This document shows positions 52,051-60,513 of a stretch of DNA of 64,000 nt, piece by piece (position 1 is the stretch's first letter; each line of letters starts with the position of its first letter). Both the position numbers and the translations under genes were made by a program. Source of the stretch: Pararhodobacter sp. CCB-MM2 (GTDB lineage: Bacteria; Pseudomonadota; Alphaproteobacteria; Rhodobacterales; Rhodobacteraceae); the NCBI RefSeq assembly GCF_001691415.1, contig NZ_LRRR01000004.1:124001-188000 (forward strand), given 5' to 3'. The notes beneath the pieces were generated by a model. It was given only the letters and a program-made list of their open reading frames with translations, was not told the origin of the DNA and did not search any database.

Positions 52051-52788
52051 ATGACTTATGCATTGGTGACGGGCGGCAGCCGGGGGCTGGGCCGCGACAT
52101 GGCGCTGAAACTGGCCGAGGGCGGCTGGGACGTGGCGCTGACCTACCTCGGCAACGCGGCCAAGGCCGCCGAGGTGGTGGCCGAGATCGAGGCGATGGGC
52201 CGCCGCGCCGTGGCCCTGCCGCTGGACGTCGAAGCCGGCGGGTTCGAGACCTTCGCGGCGGCGCTGGACCGGGCGATCGGCGGCGAGAAACTGGGCGCGC
52301 TGATCAACAACGCCGGCATCGGCATCCACGCCAGCTTTGCCGAGACCAGTGAGGCGCAATTCGACCAGCTGATGGCGATCCACCTGAAGGCGCCGTTCTT
52401 CCTGACGCAGGCGCTGCTGGGACAGCTCGCGGACGGGGCCTCGGTGGTCAATATCTCGACCGGCCTCGCGCGGTTCAGCTCGCCGGGCTATGCGGCCTAT
52501 GCGACGATGAAGGGCGGGGTCGAGGTGCTGACGCGCTATCAGGCGAAGGAACTGGGCGCGCGGGGCATCCGCGTCAACGCCGTGGCGCCGGGGGCGATCG
52601 AGACCGATTTCGGCGGGGGTGCAGTGCGCGACACGCCGCTGGTCAACGCCTTCGTGGCCTCGAACACGGCGCTGGGCCGGGCCGGTCTGCCGGGCGATAT
52701 CGGCGGGGTCGTTGCCTTCCTGTGCTCGGAAGCCGGGCGCTGGGTGACGGGCCAGCGGCTGGAAGCCTCGGGCGGGATGTTCCTGTAA
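52051..52788 (+). CDS. SDR-family oxidoreductase
   Basis: A 245-residue classical short-chain dehydrogenase. The cofactor motif TGGSRGLG (7-14), NNAG (at ~88-91) and YATMK active-site Tyr/Lys are present. The Arg after TGGS suggests NADP(H). The end GQRLEASGGMFL is typical of 3-ketoacyl reductase-like SDRs. The ATG at 52051 is used because GGAG lies 6 bp before it; the earlier ATG at 52045 touches that site. Substrate unknown. Confidence 0.87.
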   Translation: MTYALVTGGSRGLGRDMALKLAEGGWDVALTYLGNAAKAAEVVAEIEAMGRRAVALPLDVEAGGFETFAAALDRAIGGEKLGALINNAGIGIHASFAETSEAQFDQLMAIHLKAPFFLTQALLGQLADGASVVNISTGLARFSSPGYAAYATMKGGVEVLTRYQAKELGARGIRVNAVAPGAIETDFGGGAVRDTPLVNAFVASNTALGRAGLPGDIGGVVAFLCSEAGRWVTGQRLEASGGMFL

Positions 52789-52797
52789 ACAATGGAG

Positions 52798-52828
52798 AAC
52801 GCGCGGGCCCTCGGGTCCGCGCGTTTTG
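52798..52828. terminator. Terminator between the SDR and P450 genes
   Basis: A 9-bp stem (AACGCGCGG / CCGCGCGTT) with internal CCC/GGG pairing is followed by TTTT on the plus strand. It separates the SDR from the convergent P450 operon, which ends at its right edge. Confidence 0.8.
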
Positions 52829-54007
52829 CTATCGGGGCTCCAGCGCGAGATGCACCGAGAGGGGGCCGTATTCCGGCCAGCGGGTCATCTCGGGCGCTTG
52901 CAGCAGGGTGAAGCGCGTCACCTTCCCGGTGATCTGGCGCAAGACCTCCTCCAAAAGGACCCGGGCCAACGGTGCGCCGGGGCACATGTGCGGGCCGCGC
53001 CCGAAGGTCACGAGGTCGGTCTCGCCGCGGTCCAGCCGGTAGGTGTCGGGCTCGGGGAAGACATCGCCGTCGCGGTTGCCCGAGGTGAAGACCACCGCCA
53101 GCGGATCGCCCACCTTCACCAGCTTGCCGCCCAGTTCCACGTCGTGCCGCGCGGTGCGGGCGAAGCCGCGATAGGGCGTGTAGAGGCGTAGGAGTTCCTC
53201 CAGCGCCACCGGCATCAGGTCGGGGTTCTCTGTCAGCTCGGCGTGGTGCTCGGGGTGGCGCGCCAGATGCACGGCCATCGAGCCGATGAAGGTCGTGGGG
53301 GCGATGATGCCGACCAGCAGGAATTGCCGCAGCGCGCCGAGGATCTTGTCATCGGGCAGCGCCTCGCCCTCCCAACGGACGGCGAGGAGGTTCGACACCG
53401 GGTCCAGATCGGGGTCCTGCGGGTTGGCCTTGCGGTCCTCAATGAGCCGCGCGGCGATGTTATAAAGCGCGTCCGAGCGTTCGCGCAACGTGTCGAAATC
53501 CTGCCGTTGCAGGGCCATGTTGAACTCGGCGCCGACGAGGCGGATTTCCTCGGCGTCCTGAGGGTTCAGCCGGAAGAACTCGGCCAGCAGGGCGATCGGC
53601 AGGATGAACGAGAAGCCCGCGCAGATATCGCCGCCGCCGCGGGCGATCCAGGGGTCGAGATGGTCGGCCACCATTTTCGCGATCACGGGTTTCCACGCCT
53701 CGATCCGGCGCGGGCTGAGGAAGCGCAGGACGGCATTGCGGTAGGGGATGTTGCCGGGCGGATCGAGGTGCAGGGGCGGGCGGCGCTGGGTCGTGGCCAC
53801 CGGGGGCACGACATTCTGCACGGTCGTCGTGAAGGTCTGCCACTCGGTCAGCACGCGGCAGATGTCGGCGTGTTTGGTGACGGCCCAGAAGCCACCCATC
53901 TCCTCGGCCCAGGCGACCGGGCAATGGCCGCGCAGCTCAGCGAACAGGGCATGGGGGCTGTCGAAATCCTCGACCTCGGGGACGATGAAATCAGGGGTAT
54001 GGGTCAT
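52829..54007 (-). CDS. Cytochrome P450, class I bacterial type, with atypical I-helix (first of pair)
   Basis: A 392-residue soluble P450. The heme-binding loop FGRGPHMCPG (Cys342) and the K-helix ExxR in LEELLRLYTP are normal. In the I-helix, where most P450s have A/G-G-x-D/E-T, this protein reads VGIIAPTT, so the acidic residue of the acid-alcohol pair is replaced by Pro while a Thr remains. Its start overlaps the stop of the second P450 (ATGA). No ferredoxin or ferredoxin reductase gene is adjacent, so electrons must come from elsewhere. Last gene of the TRAP/CoA-transferase operon; substrate unknown. Confidence 0.9.
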   Translation of the reverse strand: MTHTPDFIVPEVEDFDSPHALFAELRGHCPVAWAEEMGGFWAVTKHADICRVLTEWQTFTTTVQNVVPPVATTQRRPPLHLDPPGNIPYRNAVLRFLSPRRIEAWKPVIAKMVADHLDPWIARGGGDICAGFSFILPIALLAEFFRLNPQDAEEIRLVGAEFNMALQRQDFDTLRERSDALYNIAARLIEDRKANPQDPDLDPVSNLLAVRWEGEALPDDKILGALRQFLLVGIIAPTTFIGSMAVHLARHPEHHAELTENPDLMPVALEELLRLYTPYRGFARTARHDVELGGKLVKVGDPLAVVFTSGNRDGDVFPEPDTYRLDRGETDLVTFGRGPHMCPGAPLARVLLEEVLRQITGKVTRFTLLQAPEMTRWPEYGPLSVHLALEPR

Positions 54008-55179
54008 TGGAACACGAGCCCCAGCTTGGTCACGCCGTATTCCGTCCAGCGCGCCCATTGCACCGGCTCGCCCAGTCGGAACGGGGGCAGGGAGGCCAGC
54101 ACGTCGAGGGTGATCCGCGCCTGAAGCTTCGCCACCGACTGGCCGATGCACAGATGCGGACCGATGCCGAAGGCGATGTGGCGGTTGGGGCTGCGGTCCT
54201 CGATGAAGCGCATGGGGGCGGGGAAGACCTCAGGGTCTCGGTTGGCCGAGAGGAAGTTCAGCGCGACGGGGCAGCCCTCGGGGATCTTGGTGCCACGCAT
54301 TTCGGTGTCTTGGGTGGCGACGCGCACCAGCGCCTGATTGGGCGAATAGCAGCGCAGCATTTCCTCGATCAACAGGCGCCGGTCGACCTGATCCGCGCGC
54401 AGGCGGGTCTGAAGATCCGGGGCCTGCGCCAGATGCCAGGCCATCGAGCAGAGGAAGTTGCGCGGCACGACATGGCCGCCGATCAGCATGAGGCGGACCA
54501 TGCCGGCCAGTTCCTCGAAACTGTAGGCGCCCCCCTCGGGCGTGTAGGCCATAAGGCCCGAGACGATGTCCGTCTCAGGATCGCGCGGGGCCTTCATGCG
54601 GTCCTCGACCAAGGCCAGCGCGAAGCCGTCGATCTGACGGCTGATGCCGCCGGCCGTGGACAGGTCACCCCGCTGGACGGCGGCGACGTAATCATGGCCG
54701 AGATGCCCCAGTTCCTCGGATTCCGACAGGTCCATGCCAGCGAGGATGCAGAGCGAGCCGACCGTGAAGGGCGCGGCGAAGCCCTCGCCGAACTCGGGGG
54801 CGTTGGAGGCTTGCAAGCTGGTCGCCAATTCCTCGGCCAACGCGCGCAGGGGGGCCTCGATGGCACGGATCCGGTTCTCCTTGAAGAACAGGTTCAGACC
54901 CTTGCGATAGCGGTTGGCCTCGGGCGGGTCCTTCTGCAGCGGCAGGCGCGGCAGACCGGCGCGGGGCGAACTGGGGATCACCGTCTGCTTGGTTGCGGTG
55001 AAGGTCTCGTAGTCCTTCGAGGCCTGCACCACGTCGGCATACTTTGTCAGCGTGTAGAACCCGCCCCAATTCTGCGAGCCGGCGACCGGGCAGCCCTCGC
55101 GCAGCCGCGCCAGTTCGGCCTGTGGGTCGGCGAGCGTCTGGTCGCCATGCGGGTCCCAGTCATGGGGGATGGCACTCAT
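54004..55179 (-). CDS. Cytochrome P450 with atypical I-helix (second of pair)
   Basis: A 391-residue soluble P450 with FGIGPHLCIG (Cys344) and IEEMLRCYSP (ExxR). The I-helix reads IGGHVVPRN: aligned with its neighbour, Pro again replaces the acid and Arg-Asn replace the Thr pair, so the usual proton-delivery residues are missing altogether. That could mean a specialised chemistry, a peroxide-driven enzyme or a substrate-assisted mechanism. The start at 55179 overlaps the TRAP permease stop (ATGA); the frame to 55206 is not needed. Both P450s likely act on the same imported compound. Confidence 0.9.
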   Translation of the reverse strand: MSAIPHDWDPHGDQTLADPQAELARLREGCPVAGSQNWGGFYTLTKYADVVQASKDYETFTATKQTVIPSSPRAGLPRLPLQKDPPEANRYRKGLNLFFKENRIRAIEAPLRALAEELATSLQASNAPEFGEGFAAPFTVGSLCILAGMDLSESEELGHLGHDYVAAVQRGDLSTAGGISRQIDGFALALVEDRMKAPRDPETDIVSGLMAYTPEGGAYSFEELAGMVRLMLIGGHVVPRNFLCSMAWHLAQAPDLQTRLRADQVDRRLLIEEMLRCYSPNQALVRVATQDTEMRGTKIPEGCPVALNFLSANRDPEVFPAPMRFIEDRSPNRHIAFGIGPHLCIGQSVAKLQARITLDVLASLPPFRLGEPVQWARWTEYGVTKLGLVFQ

Positions 55180-56456
55180 CGGGCGAAGACCGTCGTCGGC
55201 AGCCATAGCGATATCTCCGGGACGTAGGTGACAAGGAGGAGGAAGCCGACCATCGCCAGCACGAAGGGCAGGACACCCTTGATGGCCTCACTGAGGGGCG
55301 CGCGGGCGATGGAGGACAGAACGAACAGGTTCAGCCCGATCGGCGGGGTGAGGAAGGCGATTTCCATGTTCACGATCAGCACGATGCCGAAATGAATGGG
55401 GTCGATGCCAAGGGACGACAGCAAGGGCAGCACGATGGGCGTCACGATCAGCAGCACCGCGACGGCATCGAGGAACATCCCCATGATGAGCATGATGATG
55501 TTGAGCGCGATCAGGAATTGCCAGGGCTCAAGCCCGGTGTCGGTGGCCCAATGGACCAGCTGCGTGGGGATGCCCGATCCGGTGATCCAATGGGCGAACA
55601 GCATGGCGAACATGACGATGAAGGTCACGGCCGAGGCCGCTTTCATCGCCTCGGCGGTCATGCCGAACACGTCCTTCCAGCCGACCTCGCGGTAGATCAA
55701 CACGGCGATCAGCACCGAGGAAATCGCTGCGACCCCGGCGGATTCGGTGACCGTGGTGATGCCGGTGTAGATGCCGACGAAGACCGAGATCGGGATGAAC
55801 AGCGCGGGCAGGGCGCGCAGATTGCGTTTCACGAACTCCTCGCCCGAGACCCGCGTGCCCGAGGCAAAGCCGCGCTTGCGCGAGATCACCATGACCACGG
55901 CGGCGAGGATGATGGCTTGGATCAGGCCCGGGATCACGCCGGCAAGGAACAGCCTCGGGACCGAGACTTCGGCGATCAGGCCGTAGAGGATCATCGACAG
56001 CGACGGCGGGATCAGGATGCCCAAGGTGCCCGAGGCGCCTACGGTGCCCAAGGCGAAGGGCCGGTCATAGCCGCGCGCCATCATGGCGGGGATCAGGAAG
56101 GTGCCCATCGCCATGGCGGTGACGACCGACGAGCCCGAGATCGCCGCGAAAAGCGTGGTTGCGACGACGCAGACCAGACCCAGCCCGCCACGGAAATGGC
56201 CGACCCAGGCCTCGGCTGCGTCGATGATGATCCGGGCGATGCCGCCCCTTTGCATGAAGGTCGCGGCCATCACGAAAAACGGTACGGCGAGGAATGTGGT
56301 CGAGTTGATGCCCGACACCGAGGTCATCGCCGCGTCGAACAGCGGACGGCCCTCGAAGGACAGCATGACCATGGCCGCAACGCCCAGCGCCACGAAGATC
56401 GGCGCGCCGAGCGCCATCAGCACCAGCATGCCGCCAAGGCCGAGAAGGGCTTCCAT
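55176..56456 (-). CDS. TRAP transporter large permease (DctM), system 3
   Basis: A 426-residue DctM protein with about 12 membrane helices; GSSVVTAMAMGTFLIPAMM, GTLGILIPPSLSMILYG and TPPIGLNLFVLS are the family landmarks. It overlaps the P450 gene by 4 bp and follows dctQ by 1 bp, which ties substrate uptake directly to P450 oxidation. Confidence 0.93.
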   Translation of the reverse strand: MEALLGLGGMLVLMALGAPIFVALGVAAMVMLSFEGRPLFDAAMTSVSGINSTTFLAVPFFVMAATFMQRGGIARIIIDAAEAWVGHFRGGLGLVCVVATTLFAAISGSSVVTAMAMGTFLIPAMMARGYDRPFALGTVGASGTLGILIPPSLSMILYGLIAEVSVPRLFLAGVIPGLIQAIILAAVVMVISRKRGFASGTRVSGEEFVKRNLRALPALFIPISVFVGIYTGITTVTESAGVAAISSVLIAVLIYREVGWKDVFGMTAEAMKAASAVTFIVMFAMLFAHWITGSGIPTQLVHWATDTGLEPWQFLIALNIIMLIMGMFLDAVAVLLIVTPIVLPLLSSLGIDPIHFGIVLIVNMEIAFLTPPIGLNLFVLSSIARAPLSEAIKGVLPFVLAMVGFLLLVTYVPEISLWLPTTVFAR

Positions 56457-56457
56457 G

Positions 56458-56970
56458 TTACTCGACCTTTCCGGGGATTTCTGGCGCGGTGGTGATGCCT
56501 CGGCCCTTGATCGCCAGCAGCAGCATCTTGGCCACCATCAGGCCCATGCCGACGGGCAGGGCGAGGAACAGGAACCAAGCCTGCGGCGTGCGCAGCGACG
56601 ATCCCGAGCGGTCGTCGAGCATCTTCGAGAATTCAAAGGCTTCCCAGCCATACCACGCCATGGTGGCGCAGAAGGCCAGGGTCAGCACGAAGGTGAAGAT
56701 CGCCGCGGCCTTCTGCCAGCGGGCGGGCAGGGCGCCGGTGACGATCTCGGTGTTGATATGACGCCCCTCGGCCGCCAGAACGGAGCCGGCGATGATGCTG
56801 GCCCAGACGATGAAATAGAGCGCGACCTCGTCGGCCCAGTCGACGGCATGCTGTGGTGCCAGCACCCGCACCGCCGCGCCGCCCATGAAGGTGAACAACG
56901 CACAGAGCACCAGCAGGCCGATCAGCACGGTCTCCAGACGGGACCATGCTTTGAGGAGAGTATCGATCAC
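56458..56970 (-). CDS. TRAP transporter small permease (DctQ), system 3
   Basis: A 170-residue DctQ protein with four hydrophobic helices and the internal ADEVALYFIVWASIIAGS segment. It begins with GTG at 56970, with AAGGGG about 10 bp upstream; no ATG is available at the right place. The C-terminus is polar. Lies 57 bp after dctP and 1 bp before dctM. Confidence 0.88.
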   Translation of the reverse strand: MIDTLLKAWSRLETVLIGLLVLCALFTFMGGAAVRVLAPQHAVDWADEVALYFIVWASIIAGSVLAAEGRHINTEIVTGALPARWQKAAAIFTFVLTLAFCATMAWYGWEAFEFSKMLDDRSGSSLRTPQAWFLFLALPVGMGLMVAKMLLLAIKGRGITTAPEIPGKVE

Positions 56971-57027
56971 GGGCGAGACCCCTTCAATCAGAGGGGGCGG
57001 GGCCGGGACGGGCCCCGCCGGTCTGGC

Positions 57028-58038
57028 TCAGTCAGCGTGCAGGGCGGCAGCGACGCGGCCGACATACTCGGCATTCATGCCGGACGAGGCGACGATCTCG
57101 TCCTGCACGCCCATCATCCGCTCGCGCATCGCGGCGACGGTCTCCTCGGAGGGATCGGCATAAACCACGCCATTCGCTTCATTGGTCGCGCGGGCGGCGT
57201 CCAGCTCCTCGGCGGCGTGATCGCGCGCCCAGCCGACGACCTGACCCCAGGCGTCGTTGATGACCTGCTGCTGCTCTTCGCTCATGCCGCTCATCGAGCG
57301 AGCCGAGACGAGCGGGATATACACCCCCCAGCCGGCATTGTCGTTGAAGGCATGCTGGATGCCCGCCTCCCAAAGCCGCCCGCCCGAGATGGTGAGGTCG
57401 GTGACCGAGCCCAGGCCGGCGATCTGGCCCTGCGTCAGTTGCAGGACGATCTCGGTGCGGGGCGTGGCGACGCCGTTGATGCCCATCGCGCCCATGATGG
57501 CGACAACGACGGGGCTCGGTGGGGTGGCGACAGTGCGGCCTTCGAGTGCTTCGTAGCTGTCGGCGGGTTCCACGGTGAAAGCGGTCTGGTTCGGCGCGAA
57601 TTCGAAATGCCCGCCGGTCGGCACCATGATGCCGCGGTTGGCCAACATGCCCCAGAGCTCGGTGCCCAGATCGCTGTCGAGGATCCCGCGCACATCGTCA
57701 CGCGAGGCGCCGAAGAACATCGGCAGGGTGATGACGCTGAGGTTCGGCTCAAGCCGGCTCAGGGTCGGCGAGGCCTGGATCGACATGTCCAAGGCGCCCG
57801 AGGCCAGCGCCCTGATCGCATCGGCCGAGTTGTAGAGCTGGCCCGCCGGGAAGACCTCGACGTTGATCTCGCCGTTGGACAGGGTGTGAATCGCCTCGGC
57901 CCAGCGTTCGGCGGCCTGGTTGCGGACATGGCCCGGCGGGGTTTCCACCGAGAGCCGCAGGTCCAGCGCCAGTGCGCCCGAGGCGAAGGTGAGAGCCGTG
58001 GCCAAAGCCGCGCTCAGGGTCAGTGCCTTTGTCATCAT
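57028..58038 (-). CDS. TRAP transporter substrate-binding protein (DctP), system 3
   Basis: A 336-residue periplasmic protein with signal peptide (~1-25, ending SGALALD) and DctP fold. The region around YEALEGRTVATP replaces the usual LKGLKIR-P motif, so the ligand-binding arginine is in a modified context, and the ligand may differ from simple dicarboxylates. GGGAGGAGG precedes the ATG at 58038. Between the CoA-transferase and the permease genes. Confidence 0.88.
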   Translation of the reverse strand: MMTKALTLSAALATALTFASGALALDLRLSVETPPGHVRNQAAERWAEAIHTLSNGEINVEVFPAGQLYNSADAIRALASGALDMSIQASPTLSRLEPNLSVITLPMFFGASRDDVRGILDSDLGTELWGMLANRGIMVPTGGHFEFAPNQTAFTVEPADSYEALEGRTVATPPSPVVVAIMGAMGINGVATPRTEIVLQLTQGQIAGLGSVTDLTISGGRLWEAGIQHAFNDNAGWGVYIPLVSARSMSGMSEEQQQVINDAWGQVVGWARDHAAEELDAARATNEANGVVYADPSEETVAAMRERMMGVQDEIVASSGMNAEYVGRVAAALHAD

Positions 58039-58071
58039 GTCGAATCCTCCTCCCGATGGATTGCGATGGTG

Positions 58072-59211
58072 TCAGTCGGTCGTGACGGGGCCCGCGCCCA
58101 ATCTCGGCGCCGGGCGGTCGGTCCCCGGCCCGCCGTGGCGGAACCGGAAACCGGCATTCAGGATGCGCTGCGGGCCATGGGCGCCGGGCAGCGTCAGGAA
58201 CAGATCGCGGTCCTCAAGATGCGGCATCGCCAGCGCGTCGCCCACCCCCTGCACCCGCGCGGCCGGCACGCCGAGGCGGCGGAATTCGGCCTCCCAGTCG
58301 GCGGCGGGGCGGGCGGAGAGGGCGCGAGCGATCTCGGCCGCCATGGCATCGGCATTCGCCGCGCGGGCGGCCCGGTCGGCGAAGCGCGGGTCGGCCAGCA
58401 GGTCGGAGAGGCCGAGGATGCCGAGGGTCTTCGCCACATGCCCGTCCTCGACCGCGCCGATCGTGATCTCGGTCCCTTCGGCGCAGGCAAACGTGTCCGA
58501 GGTCGGCGCGCGCGAGAAGCCGCGGTTGCCGGTTCTCACTGGCGCCTCACCGGTCATCAGCATCGGGTTCACCACCGACAGCATCATCACCAGCGCCGCA
58601 TCCAGCATGGCGACGTCGATCTCCTGACCCTCGGCCAACCCCCGTTCGCGCTGCAGCAGCGCGGTCTGGATGGCGAAGGCGGCCAGAAGGCCGGTGAAGG
58701 TGTCGACCAGCGGAAAGCCGATGCGTTGGGCGGGATCGCCCGGCAGGCCCGAGAGCAACATCAGGCCCGAGAGGCTCTGGATGATCTGGTCCATCGCCGC
58801 GACATCCGCGAGCGGCCCGACCTGCCCGAAACCCGAGATCGCACACCAGACGAGGTGCGGATATTTCGCCCGCATCGCCTCGGCCCCCAGACCCAGACGG
58901 GCCATGACGCCGGGGCGGAAATTCTCGACCACCACATCCGAGGCGGCAATGATCGCCTCGGCCTCGGCGCGGCCTTCCTCGGTCTTCAGATCCAGCACCA
59001 CCGAGCCCTTGCCCGCGTTGATGCCGGCGAAAGCCGGGGCCATGCCGCGCTGGGCGGGATCGAGGGTGTAGTTACGCAGGTTGTCGCCGCGCGCGGGCTC
59101 GATCTTCAGCACCTCGGCGCCGTTGAGCGCAAGGAAATGCGTGGCCAGCGGGCCCGCCACGACATGGCTGAAATCGGCGACCTTGATCCCCGTCAATGCC
59201 CTTTGGGTCAT
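58072..59211 (-). CDS. CaiB/BaiF family III CoA-transferase
   Basis: A 379-residue family III CoA-transferase. Motifs: VADFSHVVAGPLATHFLALNG at the N-terminus, GKGSVVLDLKTEEGRA, NFRPGVMARLGLG and GFPLVDTFTGLLA. The usual catalytic Asp lies in the AAMDQIIQSLSG segment. Such enzymes activate an acid by moving CoA from a donor thioester. The start at 59211 is set by GGGGAGG 6 bp upstream; longer frames begin at 59235. An operator copy sits 19 bp upstream. It may load the substrate imported by the TRAP system for the dehydratase pair. Confidence 0.88.
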   Translation of the reverse strand: MTQRALTGIKVADFSHVVAGPLATHFLALNGAEVLKIEPARGDNLRNYTLDPAQRGMAPAFAGINAGKGSVVLDLKTEEGRAEAEAIIAASDVVVENFRPGVMARLGLGAEAMRAKYPHLVWCAISGFGQVGPLADVAAMDQIIQSLSGLMLLSGLPGDPAQRIGFPLVDTFTGLLAAFAIQTALLQRERGLAEGQEIDVAMLDAALVMMLSVVNPMLMTGEAPVRTGNRGFSRAPTSDTFACAEGTEITIGAVEDGHVAKTLGILGLSDLLADPRFADRAARAANADAMAAEIARALSARPAADWEAEFRRLGVPAARVQGVGDALAMPHLEDRDLFLTLPGAHGPQRILNAGFRFRHGGPGTDRPAPRLGAGPVTTD

Positions 59212-59229
59212 CGACATCCTCCCCTTATG

Positions 59230-59244
59230 GTTCATAGAGTGAAC
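59230..59244. promoter_or_regulatory. Candidate MarR operator upstream of the CoA-transferase gene
   Basis: GTTCATAGAGTGAAC is a near-perfect palindrome (GTTCA-N5-TGAAC). Its complement, GTTCACTCTATGAAC, differs by one base from the site at 61390 beside the MarR gene. It lies in the 48-bp gap between the dehydratase and CoA-transferase genes. Confidence 0.65.
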
Positions 59245-59259
59245 TATTTGCTGAGTCTG

Positions 59260-60513
59260 TCAACGTTCTTTTCTCACCTTGTCGATGCCGGCCTGCACGC
59301 GGGCGCGGGCCTCGGGGCCGTTCCAGGCGCGTTCGTCCACCATGTCGGCGTCAATCGTCACGACGGTGATCCCGGCCTGTTCCAACGCATGGGCGATGAA
59401 GCGCGTGCCATAGCCCGAGGGCCGGTCGGCCGAGGGCACGATGATCACCGCGAGGTCGATGCGGCTGCGCAAAGCCTCCTTCACATGCCAGGCCCCGGCC
59501 CAGGGCGCCTGATGCAGGTGCTCGTTCATGTCGGTGACGCGGGCGGCCAAGGCGCGGACCGGGTCGCCGTGGATGGCGCGCAGATAGCCGTCGGCGGCGA
59601 AGGGCAGGTACATCGACCATGCAAAGACCGCGCCCTGATCCTCGAACGAGGCGTAGAAGCTGGTGTCGAACCACAGGCCGGCGCCGATCCACATCATGCG
59701 GATCTGTTCGTCCCCGCAGACGGCGGCCCCCTCGCGCACCCGCTCGGCCACCGCATCGCGGAAGCGTTTGGCATGGGATAGCGCCCAATCGCTGCCCCGG
59801 TGCCACTGCGGGATCATCACGTTGGGGATCATTTCCGAGATGCGGATCGGCAGGCGCGGGGCCTCGGCGATCAGGCCCGCGGCTTCCTCGAACAGGCGCT
59901 CCTGCGCGTCGATATTCGCCATGAGGCGGTCCAGCGCGCCTTCCTCTGTGCGGCGGCCCGCTATGTCCTCGGCCATCGCAGTCAATTCGAGGATCTCGGC
60001 GCTCATCAGGTCCAGCCGGTCTCGGCCCACCTCGCCCTCCCAGTCTTCGCGCAGGGGCGTCCACCAATCGGGCGAGGGTGCGGAATGGCCCGGCGCGGTG
60101 AGGATCTTCAACGGTGCGCCGGTCAGTCGCGCCCATTCCGCGAAAATCAGCGGGTGGTCATCGGCCGAAGCGCGGGCGCAGAGCAGGCCGGGCGCGGGCA
60201 ACCCGCCCCAAGGCTGGACCTCGGGCCGGCCGTCCATCGCGGCGAACAGCGGCAGGGCCGAGTATTTGGCGAGGTTGCGGTGGAAGCCCGCGGCCTCGGA
60301 GGCGTCGAGGTGGTGCGTGCTCAGCTTCTTCGCCGCGATGACCGAGGACCACCATTGGTTCACCACGACCGGCATTCCGAGCGCGTGGAACACCTCCAAC
60401 GGCGTGTCGGCATTGGCGAAGGCATAAGGCTCGCCGGCCTTCAGTCGTGCGCGGAGCGATTGCGCCCAGTCGCGCTGATAGGCGGTGGCTTCTAGGGTGC
60501 AGGGCAGGGTCAT
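59260..60513 (-). CDS. 2-hydroxyacyl-CoA dehydratase family protein (HgdB/FldB-like subunit)
   Basis: A 417-residue protein of the 2-hydroxyacyl-CoA dehydratase/benzoyl-CoA reductase family (COG1775-like). Recognised by the N-terminal TPLEVFHALGMPVVVNQWWS block and the central RMMWIGAGLWFD plus FEDQGAVFAWSMY segments. Known members hold a [4Fe-4S] cluster on three cysteines and need an ATP-dependent activator. Here only Cys5, Cys112 and Cys266 occur, and no activator gene (HgdC/FldI type) is seen. It may therefore do different chemistry or lack the cluster. Overlaps its partner gene by 4 bp (ATGA). Confidence 0.78.
   Translation of the reverse strand: MTLPCTLEATAYQRDWAQSLRARLKAGEPYAFANADTPLEVFHALGMPVVVNQWWSSVIAAKKLSTHHLDASEAAGFHRNLAKYSALPLFAAMDGRPEVQPWGGLPAPGLLCARASADDHPLIFAEWARLTGAPLKILTAPGHSAPSPDWWTPLREDWEGEVGRDRLDLMSAEILELTAMAEDIAGRRTEEGALDRLMANIDAQERLFEEAAGLIAEAPRLPIRISEMIPNVMIPQWHRGSDWALSHAKRFRDAVAERVREGAAVCGDEQIRMMWIGAGLWFDTSFYASFEDQGAVFAWSMYLPFAADGYLRAIHGDPVRALAARVTDMNEHLHQAPWAGAWHVKEALRSRIDLAVIIVPSADRPSGYGTRFIAHALEQAGITVVTIDADMVDERAWNGPEARARVQAGIDKVRKER

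Noticed and set aside
56083..59781. A 1232-codon plus-strand frame across TRAP, CoA-transferase and dehydratase genes
   Set aside because: It spans several real minus-strand genes and has shadow composition without signal peptide, repeats or known motifs; length alone is not evidence in this GC range.
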